In this document: piece by piece, positions 8,356 to 18,924 of the stretch
Layout of the letters: each line of letters begins with the position of its first letter
Position numbering within the stretch: the first letter of the stretch is position 1
Assembly: GCF_000517265.1 (NCBI RefSeq)
Contig: NZ_AYSJ01000004.1
Coordinates: forward strand, 366,819-430,818
Source of the DNA: Photorhabdus khanii NC19
GTDB taxonomy: Bacteria > Pseudomonadota > Gammaproteobacteria > Enterobacterales > Enterobacteriaceae
Reading direction: 5' to 3'
DNA: 64,000 nt
The notes under the pieces: model-generated
Seen by the model: only the letters and a program-made list of their open reading frames with translations
What the model was told of the DNA's origin: nothing
Databases searched by the model: none
Made by a program: the position numbers and the translations under genes

Positions 8356-10158
8356 ATGCAGCACGCTCTCACATTTGTTATTGCGACGTTGTGTATTCTG
8401 GTTATCTGCTACCGTTTTTACGGCGTATTCTTCGTTAAGAAAGTATTGAAAGCTGATGACAGTGAAGTGACACCTTCGCATTTACTGGAAGACGGTAAAG
8501 ATTATGTACCTACGAAAAAATGGGTGAATTTCGGTAGCCACTTCGCGGCAATCGCAGCCGCAGGACCGCTGGTTGGCCCAGTATTAGCCGCTCAATACGG
8601 TTATCTGCCCAGTATGTTATGGCTGTTAATCGGCTGTGTTATCGGCGGTGCTGTACACGATACAGTTGTTTTATTCGCCTCAATGAAACATCGTGGTAAA
8701 TCGCTGTCAGAAGTTGCCAAAGCAGAACTTGGCCCAGTTGCAGGCTGGTGTACCGGCCTTGCAATGTTGTTCATCATCACGATTACCATGGCAGGTCTGT
8801 CTATGGTGGTGGTTCACGCATTAGAACGTAACCCCTGGGGAACGTTTGCAGTATTTATGACCATCCCGGTAGCCATCGGTGTCGGCCTGTGGGAACGCTT
8901 TACCGGCAATATGCGCGGAGCAACCTGGGTAGGCATTATCACCATTATGGCCTGTGTGCTCATCGGCCCTTATATCCAGGAATCGGCTTTCGGCGAATGG
9001 CTGAGTCTGCGTACATCCACCGTCAGCATGGCACTGCCAATCTACGCGTTTTTCGCAACCGCCCTGCCAGTTTGGATGCTGCTGACTCCACGTGGCTATC
9101 TCTCCAGCTTTATGAAAATTGGTGTATTCGGTGCGCTGGTTGTGGGTGTGATCTTTATTAACCCAGAGATCCAATTCCCGGCAGTGACTGAATTTATTCA
9201 TGGTAATGGCCCGGTGCTGGCTGGACCGGTATGGCCGTTTATCTCTATCACTATCGCTTGTGGTGCAATTTCTGGCTTCCACGCATTTATCGGTTCTGGT
9301 ACGACACCTAAACAGATCGATAAGTGGAGTGATATTTTGCCCGTTGGCTTCGGCGCAATGTTGGCAGAATGCGTTGTTGGCGTAATGGCGCTGATTGCAG
9401 CCACTTCCCTATATCCGGCTGACTATTTCGCTATTAACTCCGCCCCGGAAGTCTTCGCCACACTGGGTATGGATGTTGTCCACCTGCCAACACTCAGTCA
9501 GGAAATTGGCCTGGATCTGTATGGCCGTACTGGTGGTGCAGTCACCCTGGCAGTGGGTATGGCGGATATCTTCACCCGTATCCCCTGGTTCAGCCAATTG
9601 GCATCCTATTTCTTCCAGTTCGTCGTCATGTTCGAAGCGGTGTTTATCCTGACAGCAGTTGATTCTGGTACACGTGTTGCCCGCTACCTGCTGCAAGATT
9701 TTCTGGGCGATATCTGGGCGCCTCTGAAACGCCTCGACTGGTTACCGGGTTCGGTCGGTTGTAGTGTCATTGCCTGTTTATTGTGGGGTTATCTGTTGAA
9801 TTCCGGTGATATCAATTCAGTTTGGGCACTATTCGGTGTATCCAATCAACTGATGGCATCTATCGGCCTGATGATTGGTGCAACAATTATCCTGCGTTTG
9901 TCTGAAAAACGCTGGTATATGCTGACCTGCCTGATCCCACTGGCTTACCTGTATGTTACGGTGAACTACGCTGCCTATTGGATGGTGAAAAATGTCTATT
10001 TCAACTCCGCAGCAAAAGGTTTCAACATCTTCAACGGAACTATCTCCATTGTGATGGTTATCCTCGGTGTAGTGATTATGGTTTCTTCTATTATGCAATG
10101 GCTGAAACTATGGCGCGCACGCAGTGCAAACAATCCGGTTGAAGTATTGAGTAACTGA
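8356..10158 (+). CDS. CstA-family carrier, probable pyruvate/H+ symporter controlled by BtsR
   Basis: An inner-membrane carrier of the CstA family with about 16-18 hydrophobic helices over 600 residues. Family marks include the N-terminal FYGVFF segment, FGSHFAAIAAAGPLVGPVLA (about 60-80), the GGAVHDTVVLF stretch and FHAFIGSGTTPKQI (about 310-325). E. coli CstA and BtsT are about 700 residues, and this is the shorter form common outside the Enterobacteriaceae. It follows btsSR behind a BtsR operator and ends at a clear terminator, so it most likely does the job of BtsT, taking up pyruvate. Peptide uptake, the older proposal for CstA, cannot be excluded. The ribosome binding site is CAGGAGAAG, close to the ATG. 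Confidence 0.85.
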   Translation: MQHALTFVIATLCILVICYRFYGVFFVKKVLKADDSEVTPSHLLEDGKDYVPTKKWVNFGSHFAAIAAAGPLVGPVLAAQYGYLPSMLWLLIGCVIGGAVHDTVVLFASMKHRGKSLSEVAKAELGPVAGWCTGLAMLFIITITMAGLSMVVVHALERNPWGTFAVFMTIPVAIGVGLWERFTGNMRGATWVGIITIMACVLIGPYIQESAFGEWLSLRTSTVSMALPIYAFFATALPVWMLLTPRGYLSSFMKIGVFGALVVGVIFINPEIQFPAVTEFIHGNGPVLAGPVWPFISITIACGAISGFHAFIGSGTTPKQIDKWSDILPVGFGAMLAECVVGVMALIAATSLYPADYFAINSAPEVFATLGMDVVHLPTLSQEIGLDLYGRTGGAVTLAVGMADIFTRIPWFSQLASYFFQFVVMFEAVFILTAVDSGTRVARYLLQDFLGDIWAPLKRLDWLPGSVGCSVIACLLWGYLLNSGDINSVWALFGVSNQLMASIGLMIGATIILRLSEKRWYMLTCLIPLAYLYVTVNYAAYWMVKNVYFNSAAKGFNIFNGTISIVMVILGVVIMVSSIMQWLKLWRARSANNPVEVLSN

Positions 10159-10179
10159 TTCTTCTTAGTATTAAAGATC

Positions 10180-10210
10180 AAAGCTGCCTCTTTATGGGGG
10201 CAGCTTTTTT
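10180..10210 (+). terminator. Intrinsic terminator of the carrier gene
   Basis: AAAGCTGCC pairs with GGCAGCTTT around a short loop and is followed by a run of six T. It lies 22 bases after the stop codon. Confidence 0.9.
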
Positions 10211-11025
10211 GCTATAAAAATGAATGCATATTTAATCCATTATATAAGGGACTCTATACTCCACTTATTTTACATTTACCTAATCTGCCATAATCATTGA
10301 AAAGCACGAATACAGAGGTATTAAAGCGCTTTTTCGCCGGTCATTTTACGAAGAAAACCCTAAAAATAACGCAATAAAAAATGGATAAAACGATTAATTT
10401 AGCAGGATTTAAGCCCTGAAAAAGGGATTGATTATCCGAAAAAACAGAAAGGAGTACTTTTATCTCATCAAGCTATTTACTTGCTGATTTATAAAGAAAA
10501 AATAAAGGGAGGTGACTTATGAAAACTATTCGTATTGCCAGTAAACCTTATCGTAAACGATATGATGGTGATGGAAAAAGGGAAAAAGTCGAAAAACAGA
10601 GTTAGTAAAGATAAAAAGCGAGTATTATTAGCGTTCGTTAAAGGTAAAATACGATATCCAATGATGATTAAACTTAACAAAAAGCAAGCGTTAAAAGGGG
10701 TAAAAACAACGGTGAAAACTTTATACCAATTAGAACCATGAGTTAAAAAATGACTTTTAATGACAGTTTAAAACCTGCCTATCATAAAACGCAGAGCATT
10801 AATGTCAGCGTGTGGGGCTGGTATTTCATTGATATAGTTAAAAATAGTCATCGTCAAAATCACTTTTTTTATGAAAGATGATTATCAGATCATTTTAATA
10901 ATGTGAAATCTCGCCCGGTATGGTTATCTATATGAAATATGCCAACAACCCCCAACAACTTTTAAAAAAAGTCATTTTCATGAAACATTTGAACAGGTAT
11001 GAAATGCTATTCTGATAGTTCATTT
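10211..11025. other. Low-coding stretch between the carrier and the HD-hydrolase remnant
   Basis: About 800 AT-rich bases with no recognisable gene apart from the small frame at 10519-10605. I see no insertion sequence ends, tRNA or long repeats. With the decayed gene to its right, it looks like a site of gene loss. Confidence 0.55.
10519..10605 (+). CDS. Possible 28-residue peptide with a very strong ribosome binding site
   Basis: ATG at 10519 is preceded by GGGAGGTGAC, an almost perfect Shine-Dalgarno sequence at good spacing. The 28-residue product is very basic (MKTIRIASKPYRKRYD at its start). Another open frame covers 10535-10741 and is also Lys-rich (KSKNRVSKDKKRVLLAF). A frameshift near 10580 would join them into one basic protein of about 70 residues. 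It may be a genuine small protein or the remnant of a longer one. No family recognised. Confidence 0.3.
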   Translation: MKTIRIASKPYRKRYDGDGKREKVEKQS

Positions 11026-11550
11026 ATAAAGAAATGAATACGGATCCTGCACATGACATCAACCATATTATGAGGATAGTGCAAACGTCAAAAAGATTAT
11101 GTCTGCAAGAGAAAGCAAACAGTAAAGTAATCATACCCGTCGCTTCCTACATGATTGTTATACTCTCCCCAAAAATCACCCAGACAGAGGGAGAAATTCA
11201 CAAATTGCTGCTGATATAGCTATCACATTTCTGGAAAAGATAGGCTACCCCCAGAAATGCCTTTCAGACATTCATCATGCAATTGTAGCCCACAGTTTCA
11301 ATGCAAATTAGTACCGACAACCTTAGAAGCGAGGATCGTCCAGGATGCAGACCGTCTAGACGCACTTGGCGCAATCGGTATCGACCGATGCATTCAGATT
11401 GGTATAACATTCAACAATCAGCTGTATTCTGAAATTGATCCATTTTGTGTTGATAGGGCACCAAATGACAAAATGTATACCGTGGATCATTTTTACACCA
11501 AATTTTTTCGGCCCCCTGAGACAATGCAAACTACAGCAGGCAAAAGGTAG
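11026..11550 (+). pseudogene. Decayed HD-domain phosphohydrolase (YedJ-like)
   Basis: Three frames together rebuild an HD-superfamily hydrolase like E. coli YedJ. DPAHDINHIMRIVQ and KVIIPVASYMHD (with the HD metal pair) lie at 11034-11155, PKNHPDRGRNSQIAADIA through HAIVAHSFNAN at about 11155-11311, and EARIVQDADRLDALGAIGI to the end at 11323-11550. At least two frameshifts, one near 11150 and one near 11312, break it. There are also two stop codons before 11034 where the N-terminus should be. Intact relatives have about 230 residues; about 170 can be traced here. It cannot make an active enzyme. Confidence 0.8.
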
Positions 11551-11570
11551 ATTGAAGTGCACTAGCAACA

Positions 11571-11600
11571 AAAACGGCCCCTGTAAAAAGGAGCCGTTTT
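11571..11600 (-). terminator. Terminator after deaD
   Basis: AAAACGGC and GCCGTTTT pair around an inner CCT/AGG extension. On the leftward strand a T-run follows. It sits 20 bases past the deaD stop and could also work in the other direction. Confidence 0.85.
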
Positions 11601-11620
11601 ATCATTCAAATATCAGTTAA

Positions 11621-13555
11621 TTACTGCGCGTTGCTGTTGTTATAACGACGGCGTGGGGCAGATGAACCATTCTCATCGCTACGACCACGGAAATTGCTAC
11701 GGTTTTGGCCTTCACCGCGACTTTCACCACCGCGATCTTCTCCACTACGGCGTTCACCGCTGAAACGACGGCCACCACCGTTGAAATTCTCACGATCACG
11801 GCGAGGAGCATTGCCATTACTATTACCGTTACGTGGGCCACCACGGCGTTCACGACGTTCAAATGGTTGCGCATCACCCATTAACTGCATATTCATTGGC
11901 TTATTCAGAATACGAGTACGGGTAAAATGAGACAATATTTCGCCTGGCATACCTTTTGGCAGCTCAATTGTTGAATGAGTTGCAAACAGTTTGATGTTAC
12001 CAATATAACGGCTGCTAATATCGCCTTCGTTAGCAATCGCACCAACGATATGACGAACTTCAACACCATCGTCACGACCCACTTCAATACGGTACAGCTC
12101 CATGTCACCAACATCACGGCGCTCACGGCGAGGACGATCACCACGTTGTTCACCCCGCTCACCACGATCATCGGAACCATTGCGACGACGATCATCACGC
12201 TCGTTGAACTCACGACGAGGACGGCGAACCGGATCGGGTGGCAGAATCAACGGACGCTCACCTTGTGCCATTTTCAACAACGCCGCTGCCAGAGTTTCTA
12301 TATCCAAATCTTCCGCAGGTTGCAATTTGGACAACAGAGCACGGTACTGCTCCAAATCGCTGCTTTCCAGTTGTTGTTGCACATTGGCTGCGAATTTTTC
12401 CAGACGGCGCTGACTCAGCAACTCGGCATTCGGCAGTTCAACTTCAGGGATAGTCAACTTCATTGTACGTTCAACGTTACGTAACAGGCGGCGTTCACGG
12501 TTTTCTACAAACAGTAATGCACGTCCCGCACGTCCCGCACGACCTGTACGACCAATACGGTGAACATAAGATTCCGCATCCATTGGAATATCATAGTTAA
12601 CAACCAAACTGATACGTTCAACATCCAGACCACGCGCTGCAACATCCGTTGCGATCAGAATATCCAAACGACCATCTTTCAGACGTTCCAGTGTCTGCTC
12701 ACGCAGTGCCTGGTTCATATCACCGTTCAGGGCCGCACTATTGTAACCACTACGCTCCAGTGCTTCTGCCACTTCCAGTGTTGCATTTTTGGTGCGCACG
12801 AAAATAATCGCAGCATCAAAATCTTCAGCTTCCAGGAAACGCACCAGCGCTTCATTTTTACGCATACCGTAAACAGACCAATAACTCTGGCTGATGTCAG
12901 GACGGGTAGTTACACTCGCCTGGATACGTACTTCCTGGGGATCATTCATGAAACGACGAGTGATGCGGCGGATAGCTTCCGGCATCGTTGCAGAGAACAG
13001 CGCAGTTTGGTGCTCTGCTGGGATCTGGCTCATAATGTTTTCAACATCTTCGATGAAGCCCATGCGCAGCATTTCGTCTGCTTCATCCAAAACCAAACCG
13101 CTCAGGTTAGAAAGATCCAAAGTACCACGCTTCAGGTGATCCAGAAGACGCCCAGGTGTACCTACAACAATTTGTGGACCTTGGCGCAAAGCACGTAACT
13201 GAACGTCATAACGTTGCCCACCGTACAGTGCAACAACATTCACGTTACGCATATGTTTAGAAAAATCCGCGCACGCTTCGGCTACCTGTACCGCCAGTTC
13301 ACGGGTCGGTGCCAACACAAGGATCTGCGGAGCTTTCAGCTCAGCATTGATGTTATGCAATAAAGGCAGGCTGAATGCCGCCGTTTTACCACTGCCGGTC
13401 TGTGCCATACCCAGCACATCACGACCATTTAATAAATGGGGGATACATTGTTGCTGGATTGGAGATGGCTTTTCATAGCCAAGATCTTCCAGTGCAGAAA
13501 GAATAGGTGCTGATAAACCCAGATCAGCAAAGGAGATTTCAGTTTCAGTGGTCAT
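11621..13555 (-). CDS. deaD: ATP-dependent RNA helicase DeaD (CsdA)
   Basis: A cold-shock DEAD-box helicase that unwinds RNA during 50S assembly and mRNA decay at low temperature. It carries the Q motif (GYEKPSPIQ), Walker A AQTGSGKT near residue 50, PTRELA, the DEAD box, SAT, and motif [14 protein letters not shown] DbpA-type RNA-binding domain follows ([18 protein letters not shown], about 480-550), then an Arg/Gly/Asn-rich tail of about 80 residues. At 644 residues it is slightly longer than E. coli DeaD. I chose the ATG at 13555 (MTTETE) because GAGG lies at good distance and the small gene yrbN ends just inside it. An ATG at 13570 is in frame but has no clear site. Confidence 0.97.
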   Translation of the reverse strand: MTTETEISFADLGLSAPILSALEDLGYEKPSPIQQQCIPHLLNGRDVLGMAQTGSGKTAAFSLPLLHNINAELKAPQILVLAPTRELAVQVAEACADFSKHMRNVNVVALYGGQRYDVQLRALRQGPQIVVGTPGRLLDHLKRGTLDLSNLSGLVLDEADEMLRMGFIEDVENIMSQIPAEHQTALFSATMPEAIRRITRRFMNDPQEVRIQASVTTRPDISQSYWSVYGMRKNEALVRFLEAEDFDAAIIFVRTKNATLEVAEALERSGYNSAALNGDMNQALREQTLERLKDGRLDILIATDVAARGLDVERISLVVNYDIPMDAESYVHRIGRTGRAGRAGRALLFVENRERRLLRNVERTMKLTIPEVELPNAELLSQRRLEKFAANVQQQLESSDLEQYRALLSKLQPAEDLDIETLAAALLKMAQGERPLILPPDPVRRPRREFNERDDRRRNGSDDRGERGEQRGDRPRRERRDVGDMELYRIEVGRDDGVEVRHIVGAIANEGDISSRYIGNIKLFATHSTIELPKGMPGEILSHFTRTRILNKPMNMQLMGDAQPFERRERRGGPRNGNSNGNAPRRDRENFNGGGRRFSGERRSGEDRGGESRGEGQNRSNFRGRSDENGSSAPRRRYNNSNAQ

Positions 13556-13625
13556 GTAATGGTGCCTCATTAGTTATGGCGGCCAGTCTACATAACGCAT
13601 TGAAAAAAATTTCGGTCATTTTCAT
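13545..13625 (-). CDS. yrbN: Small protein YrbN, overlapping the start of deaD
   Basis: A 26-codon frame starts at ATG 13625 and stops with TGA at 13545-13547, so it overlaps the first eleven bases of deaD. The peptide begins [17 protein letters not shown], and the LCRLAAI core is what I recall of YrbN, a small protein described upstream of deaD in E. coli. Its stop lies inside the deaD start region, an arrangement that allows translational coupling. Function is unknown. It could be a leader whose translation sets deaD expression. The assignment rests on position and a short motif. Confidence 0.68.
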   Translation of the reverse strand: MKMTEIFFNALCRLAAITNEAPLHDH

Positions 13626-13726
13626 TTAAAATGTGAACTGGCTCAAAGTATATAATTAAACGAACAAACAAGCCCTCATCGGTCAAGATGATGGACTTTG
13701 CAAATCGATCTCGAAATGTTCGTCAG

Positions 13727-14611
13727 CTATTGCTGGTCCGATTCTGATAGGTCGTCTTGTTCCTGGCCTAACAGCGCCAATTCCAACAATGCATAGCGGT
13801 GCTCAACAAAGTTATGTGCATTGTTAGCCACCGTCAGCTTGAATAACGCAGATGCGCTATCCTTGTCCCCCAGACTTAGGTAATGTTTACCTAAATAGAA
13901 GTCAGTTTCACTGAGATGCTCAGCGAGCGAAGTGTTATCCGTTGCATTCTCTTTCAGGCGATCCATCAATGTATATTCACTGATTTTGCCTAAATAGAAT
14001 TCAACTATATTCCAGCCCCATTGCCCCCGGTTCGCTCTTTCGTAATGTTGCGACAAGTTTACCATCGCTCCTTTAGGATAAAATTCTTTTTCCACCAGGT
14101 ATAACCACAACGAACGGAAGGGATCATTTGGATCGTCTTGATAAAACGCCTGCAGATCATCCTGCGCTAACTTATACCGGCCACCGTAATACAACGCGAT
14201 GCCGCGGTTCAGACGCGCGTAATTGTAAGTTGGATCAAGCTCTAATACAGAATCAAACGCTTCATAGGCGGCATCAAAATTGCCAGCCTGCGTAAAGTAA
14301 ATTCCCAGATAATTAAAAATCTCTGGAATATTAGGCCGAATAGACAAGGCAATAGAAAAATCATTCCGTGCCAAGGCTCTCAGCCCGAGACTATCATACA
14401 GCACACCCCTCTCATATAAAAGCTGTGCGTACTCATCTTCTGTCAATGATCGACTCGCAAGAATCTGTTCCATACGGGCCAGAATAACTTCCTGCTGCAA
14501 TGAAGGTTGTAATGGAATAGCAAAAACTTCGTTTTTACGCCAATCCTTGCTGCTGCATCCTGCCAAGATAAGTATTGCTACAGCATAACACCAGCGCAGA
14601 AAAAAATTCAT
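13727..14611 (-). CDS. nlpI: Lipoprotein NlpI
   Basis: An outer-membrane lipoprotein that in E. coli brings the protease Prc to the murein endopeptidase MepS and scaffolds other peptidoglycan hydrolases. The signal peptide ends in lipobox LAGC, so the lipidated Cys is at about 19. The rest is a row of tetratricopeptide repeats, clearest at about 62-160 ([53 protein letters not shown]). Length 294 matches E. coli. It lies between pnp and deaD as in E. coli. Confidence 0.95.
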   Translation of the reverse strand: MNFFLRWCYAVAILILAGCSSKDWRKNEVFAIPLQPSLQQEVILARMEQILASRSLTEDEYAQLLYERGVLYDSLGLRALARNDFSIALSIRPNIPEIFNYLGIYFTQAGNFDAAYEAFDSVLELDPTYNYARLNRGIALYYGGRYKLAQDDLQAFYQDDPNDPFRSLWLYLVEKEFYPKGAMVNLSQHYERANRGQWGWNIVEFYLGKISEYTLMDRLKENATDNTSLAEHLSETDFYLGKHYLSLGDKDSASALFKLTVANNAHNFVEHRYALLELALLGQEQDDLSESDQQ

Positions 14612-14733
14612 TTCCTACTCCCAAAGTCAGACATTGATTAAGAATGCCCTATCACCTATTGCATTTATTGGGCCTCCTGCCCTGAGTCTGTTAAACGGCG
14701 CTTTTTTACAAGACACCGTTTATGACATCAAAT

Positions 14734-16863
14734 TTATTCTACTGATTGTGGTGCTGGTGGTGCTTCCTCAACAGCTGTGCCGGCTGTCGCTTCTTTGATG
14801 CTCAGGCGAACACGACCCTGGCGATCAATTTCTAGTACTTTAACTGGTACTTCCTGACCAACCTGCAAATAGTCAGCCACTTTCTCAACCCGCTTATCAG
14901 CAATCTGCGAAATATGTACCAGACCTTCTTTACCACCACCGATAGCAACAAATGCGCCGAAATCAACGATACGGGTTACCTTACCGGCGTAAATACGGCC
15001 AACTTCGATCTCGGCGGTAATTTCTTCAATACGCCTGATTGCATGTTTTGCTTTTTCGCCATCAGTTGCAGCAATTTTCACTGTGCCATCATCTTCGATC
15101 TCAATGGTAGTGCCGGTCTCTTCAGTCAGTGCACGGATAACCGAACCACCTTTACCGATAACATCTTTGATCTTGTCCGGGTTGATCTTGATAGTATGAA
15201 TGCGTGGTGCAAATTGAGAAATATCATCACGTGGAGTGGTAATTGCCTGCTCCATCACGCTCAGAATATGCAAACGCGCACCTTTTGCCTGATTCAACGC
15301 AACTTGCATAATTTCACGGGTGATACCTTCAATTTTGATATCCATTTGCAGCGCACTGATACCTTCACAGCTACCCGCTACTTTAAAGTCCATGTCACCC
15401 AGATGATCTTCGTCACCCAGAATATCAGACAGAACAACAAAGTTATCACCTTCTTTCACCAGACCCATTGCAATACCAGCAACAGCGGCCTTAATTGGCA
15501 CACCTGCATCCATCAACGCAAGAGATGCTCCACAGACAGATGCCATTGAAGATGAACCGTTAGATTCTGTAATTTCAGAAACTACACGAACTGTGTATGG
15601 GAACTCGTTAGCTTTTGGCATAACTGCCAATACACCACGTTTAGCCAAACGGCCATGACCAATTTCACGACGCTTTGGTGAACCCATCATACCTGTTTCG
15701 CCAACAGAATATGGAGGGAAATTATAGTGCAGCAAGAAGCGATCTGTACGCTCGCCCATCAGCTCATCAATGATCTGTGCATCACGTTCTGTACCCAGAG
15801 TCGCAGTAACCAGAGCCTGAGTTTCACCGCGGGTAAACAGTGCAGAACCGTGAGTACGGGGCAGAACACCAGTACGTACGTCCAACGCACGAACCATATC
15901 TTTTTCGCGGCCATCAATACGTGGTTCACCGCGCAGGACACGGCTACGAACAACATTTTTCTCTAAGCTACCCAGAATTTCATAGATTTCCGCTTCTTCC
16001 AAAGTTTCATCCTGTCCCAACAGCGCAGCTGTAACTTCATCTTTGATAGCATCAACCTGAGCATAACGCTCCTGTTTCTCAGTGATACGGTAAGCATCAC
16101 CCAGACGGCTTTCTGCCAATTCAGCTACACGATCATGCAACGCCTGGTTAACAGGTTCTGGTACCCAATCCCATTTCTCTTTGCCTGCTTCCGCAGCCAA
16201 CGCATTAATGTTATCAATAACCACTTGTTGTTGATCATGGCCGAACACTACCGCACCCAGCATTTGCTCTTCAGTCAGCAGATCTGCTTCAGATTCCACC
16301 ATCAAAACAGCACCGGCAGTACCTGAAACCACCAGATCCAAACTGCTGTTTTTCAGTTCATCGCTGGTTGGGTTCAGCACGTATTGATCATTAATATAAC
16401 CAACGCGGGCAGCGCCAATCGGGCCATTGAATGGAATACCAGACAATGCCAGCGCAGCAGAAGCGCCAATCATTGCAACGATATCCGGGTTAATTTGTGG
16501 ATTGACAGAAACCACAGTCGCTACAATCTGAACTTCGTTCAGGAAACCTTCCGGAAACAGAGGACGCAGAGGGCGATCAATCAAACGTGCTACCAATGTT
16601 TCGCCTTCTCCTGGGCGACCTTCACGACGGAAGAAGCTGCCTGGGATACGGCCTGCGGCGTAAGTACGCTCCTGATAGTTAACAGTCAGCGGGAAGAAAT
16701 CCTGACCAGCTTTTACTTTTTTCTGACCAACAACAGTTACGAATACAGCAGTGTCATCCATATTGACCATGACAGCAGCCGTGGCCTGACGAGCCATCAT
16801 ACCCGTTTCGATAGTAACGGTATGTTGACCATATTGAAATTTACGAACAATCGGATTCAGCAA
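14734..16863 (-). CDS. pnp: Polyribonucleotide nucleotidyltransferase (PNPase)
   Basis: A 3'-5' phosphorolytic exoribonuclease and part of the RNA degradosome. It has two RNase PH-like domains (about 1-220 and 320-550) separated by a helical domain, the KH domain with [15 protein letters not shown] (about 560-575) and an S1 domain with [13 protein letters not shown] (about 620-690). At 709 residues it matches E. coli. It starts with TTG at 16863 behind AAGGAT, the same unusual start as E. coli pnp. The leader carries a stem like the RNase III site through which PNPase controls its own mRNA. Confidence 0.98.
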   Translation of the reverse strand: MLNPIVRKFQYGQHTVTIETGMMARQATAAVMVNMDDTAVFVTVVGQKKVKAGQDFFPLTVNYQERTYAAGRIPGSFFRREGRPGEGETLVARLIDRPLRPLFPEGFLNEVQIVATVVSVNPQINPDIVAMIGASAALALSGIPFNGPIGAARVGYINDQYVLNPTSDELKNSSLDLVVSGTAGAVLMVESEADLLTEEQMLGAVVFGHDQQQVVIDNINALAAEAGKEKWDWVPEPVNQALHDRVAELAESRLGDAYRITEKQERYAQVDAIKDEVTAALLGQDETLEEAEIYEILGSLEKNVVRSRVLRGEPRIDGREKDMVRALDVRTGVLPRTHGSALFTRGETQALVTATLGTERDAQIIDELMGERTDRFLLHYNFPPYSVGETGMMGSPKRREIGHGRLAKRGVLAVMPKANEFPYTVRVVSEITESNGSSSMASVCGASLALMDAGVPIKAAVAGIAMGLVKEGDNFVVLSDILGDEDHLGDMDFKVAGSCEGISALQMDIKIEGITREIMQVALNQAKGARLHILSVMEQAITTPRDDISQFAPRIHTIKINPDKIKDVIGKGGSVIRALTEETGTTIEIEDDGTVKIAATDGEKAKHAIRRIEEITAEIEVGRIYAGKVTRIVDFGAFVAIGGGKEGLVHISQIADKRVEKVADYLQVGQEVPVKVLEIDRQGRVRLSIKEATAGTAVEEAPPAPQSVE

Positions 16864-16936
16864 AATAATATCCTTTCGTTAACGTTGTCTTTTATATTCA
16901 GCAGACAACAATGAATGATCTCTTCATGCCACATCC

Positions 16937-16988
16937 TCGCGACTAATGACAGCTCTCACTCCTTTAAGCACTCTCATTAGCCGCGCGA
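16937..16988 (-). promoter_or_regulatory. RNase III processing stem in the pnp leader
   Basis: On the leftward strand TCGCGCGGCTAATGA pairs with TCATTAGTCGCGA around about 24 bases, some 75 bases before the pnp start. Position and stem sequence match the E. coli pnp leader hairpin that RNase III cuts so that PNPase can destabilise its own message. Confidence 0.75.
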
Positions 16989-17067
16989 ACCTCTGTAACC
17001 GAAGAGCCTTACCCAAAAATCATCATCAGCATTCTTATGCTGTTACGTATGATGACTTCTCAGAAGA

Positions 17068-17091
17068 AAAGGGGCCATATATGGCCCCTTT
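17068..17091 (-). terminator. Terminator between rpsO and pnp
   Basis: A perfect 24-base palindrome, AAAGGGGCCATA and its complement, lies 19 bases after the rpsO stop. It ends rpsO transcripts partly and leaves pnp to read-through and its own promoter, as in E. coli. Confidence 0.85.
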
Positions 17092-17109
17092 CCACTGAAA
17101 CTTGCTTGA

Positions 17110-17379
17110 TTAGCGACGTAAGCCAAGACGCCCAATCAGCCCAGTGTAACTTGTTACATTTTTACGCTTCAGATAGTCCAGCAATTTACGACGCTGAGAA
17201 ACCATGCGCAGCAGACCACGACGGCTATGGTGATCTTTTTTGTGCTCTGAAAAATGGCCTTGCAGGTGGTTAATCTGTGCGGTCAGCAAAGCAATCTGCA
17301 CTTCACTAGAACCACTGTCATTCGCATCACGACCAAATTCAGCAATAATTTGCGCTTTTGCTTCAGTACTTAGAGACAT
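17110..17379 (-). CDS. rpsO: 30S ribosomal protein S15
   Basis: Binds 16S rRNA early in assembly of the 30S platform. The 89-residue product starts [11 protein letters not shown] and contains [29 protein letters not shown], the helical core that holds the rRNA contacts. An upstream in-frame start at 17400 exists, but ATG 17379 has GGAG in front and gives the universal N-terminus. It lies between truB and pnp, the conserved order. Confidence 0.98.
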   Translation of the reverse strand: MSLSTEAKAQIIAEFGRDANDSGSSEVQIALLTAQINHLQGHFSEHKKDHHSRRGLLRMVSQRRKLLDYLKRKNVTSYTGLIGRLGLRR

Positions 17380-17501
17380 ATTACAACTCCAAAAATACAT
17401 AAATTAAAATTACGGGTGCCGATCTCTAATTCAGCCACCCAACATATAGCTGCGCCATTCTACGCTGCAAATAAGTTAAGCGCAAGATAGCCCCAAATAC
17501 C

Positions 17502-18449
17502 CTAATCCCGGCTTTCAACAACTAAACGGCGAGGAGCAACAAGCCCATCGTCATTGATAACAGCAATGCCAATGAATTTTCGTTCATTACCTTCAGTTAC
17601 GCGCACCATACTCTCAACCAGAGCCAGAGATTTGGCACTTCGTACCGCCTGACCTTGTTTAAAATAAGCCGCAACTACCGGAAGTAAATTAACCTCTGGG
17701 AAATGAGCAACTGCACTATCCATTGGTAATAACAACGGATCAATTAATTTGTCCACAGGTATTTCCCGATCTTCGGCCTGCTTTTGCAATTCATATAATT
17801 GCTCAAGCGTAACCATTCGATCATTTGGATAATTCGCTACCTGTAAACGACGTAAATAAATAACGTGAGCACCACAACCTAATAATTCGCCTAAATCATC
17901 AATAATAGTGCGAATATAAGTTCCTTTCGAACAGTGTATTTCCAATTCCAGTTCATCATCTTCCCAGCGGATAAACTGTAATTCATAGACTGTGATTAGC
18001 CGTGCTTCCCGTTCTACTTCAATACCTTGACGGGCATATTCATACAGTGGTTTCCCCTGATGTTTCAGTGCAGAATACATGGAAGGGATTTGCATAGTAT
18101 TACCACGAAATTTAGCCAAAGCTTCATTAAGCTGAGCCTGATTTATCCGGATTGCTCTTTCACTGATGATCTGCCCGTGTGAATCAGATGTGTCAGTACG
18201 CTGACCAAGACGGGCTATCACCCGATAACGCTTATCAGAATCAAGTAAGAACTGGGAAAACTTCGTAGCTTCACCGAGACAAACCGGCAGCATACCCGTT
18301 GCCAGCGGATCCAACGCACCAGTGTGACCAGCTTTGTTGGCGTTGAAAATACGTTTTACTTTTTGCAACGCATCATTAGAAGAAATATCCTGCGGCTTAT
18401 CCAGTAACAACACGCCATGTATATCACGACCGCGACGACGACGCCCCAT
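17502..18449 (-). CDS. truB: tRNA pseudouridine-55 synthase
   Basis: Makes pseudouridine 55 in the T arm of tRNAs. It has the N-terminal DKPQDISSN motif and the catalytic segment [16 protein letters not shown] (catalytic Asp near residue 48), then a PUA-like C-terminal domain. Length 315 (E. coli 314). Its ATG overlaps the last base of rbfA, so it is translated from the same message. Confidence 0.97.
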   Translation of the reverse strand: MGRRRRGRDIHGVLLLDKPQDISSNDALQKVKRIFNANKAGHTGALDPLATGMLPVCLGEATKFSQFLLDSDKRYRVIARLGQRTDTSDSHGQIISERAIRINQAQLNEALAKFRGNTMQIPSMYSALKHQGKPLYEYARQGIEVEREARLITVYELQFIRWEDDELELEIHCSKGTYIRTIIDDLGELLGCGAHVIYLRRLQVANYPNDRMVTLEQLYELQKQAEDREIPVDKLIDPLLLPMDSAVAHFPEVNLLPVVAAYFKQGQAVRSAKSLALVESMVRVTEGNERKFIGIAVINDDGLVAPRRLVVESRD

Positions 18450-18859
18450 TACTTCTCCTCTTTGTGATCCACAGAAGCCCGTCGCTGTTCATCATTCTTC
18501 ACGACATTAGTGACCAGATTGGACATCCGCATCCCCTCGACCAGGGAATTATCATAGGAGAAAGTCAGTTCTGGTACGACACGCAAACGCATTGCTTTAC
18601 CCAGCAGAGAACGAATAAAACCAGAAGCTTCATTCAATGCCTTAATACCTTTTTTCACCACATCGGAATCATGTTCTTCAGTCAACACATTCAGAAAGGT
18701 AACAAATACTTTGGCATAAGCCAAATCACGGGAAACTTCAACACCAGAAACAGTTGCCATACCAATCCGAGGATCTTTTACTTCTCTCTGTAAAATGATG
18801 GCAATCTCTTTTTGCATTTCCTGTGCAACGCGCTGAGTACGGCTGAATTCTCTTGCCAT
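18449..18859 (-). CDS. rbfA: Ribosome-binding factor A
   Basis: A cold-shock factor that matures the 5' end of 16S rRNA on the 30S subunit. It is a small KH-like protein of 136 residues with [16 protein letters not shown] at the start, VKDPRIG in the core and a basic, disordered C-terminus. The ATG at 18859 gives the family N-terminus; an ATG at 18877 is in frame but adds six residues not seen in relatives. Located between infB and truB as usual. Confidence 0.97.
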   Translation of the reverse strand: MAREFSRTQRVAQEMQKEIAIILQREVKDPRIGMATVSGVEVSRDLAYAKVFVTFLNVLTEEHDSDVVKKGIKALNEASGFIRSLLGKAMRLRVVPELTFSYDNSLVEGMRMSNLVTNVVKNDEQRRASVDHKEEK

Positions 18860-18924
18860 TGCTATATCTCCTGACATTTGGGGGGCATAAGCCCCCCAAC
18901 AATGAAATTAACCAGCGGTAGGAA

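Noticed and set aside
18464-18793. Rightward frame of 109 codons over rbfA
   Set aside because: It lies wholly antisense to rbfA, truB spacing and family matches explain the other strand, and the product has no coding character.
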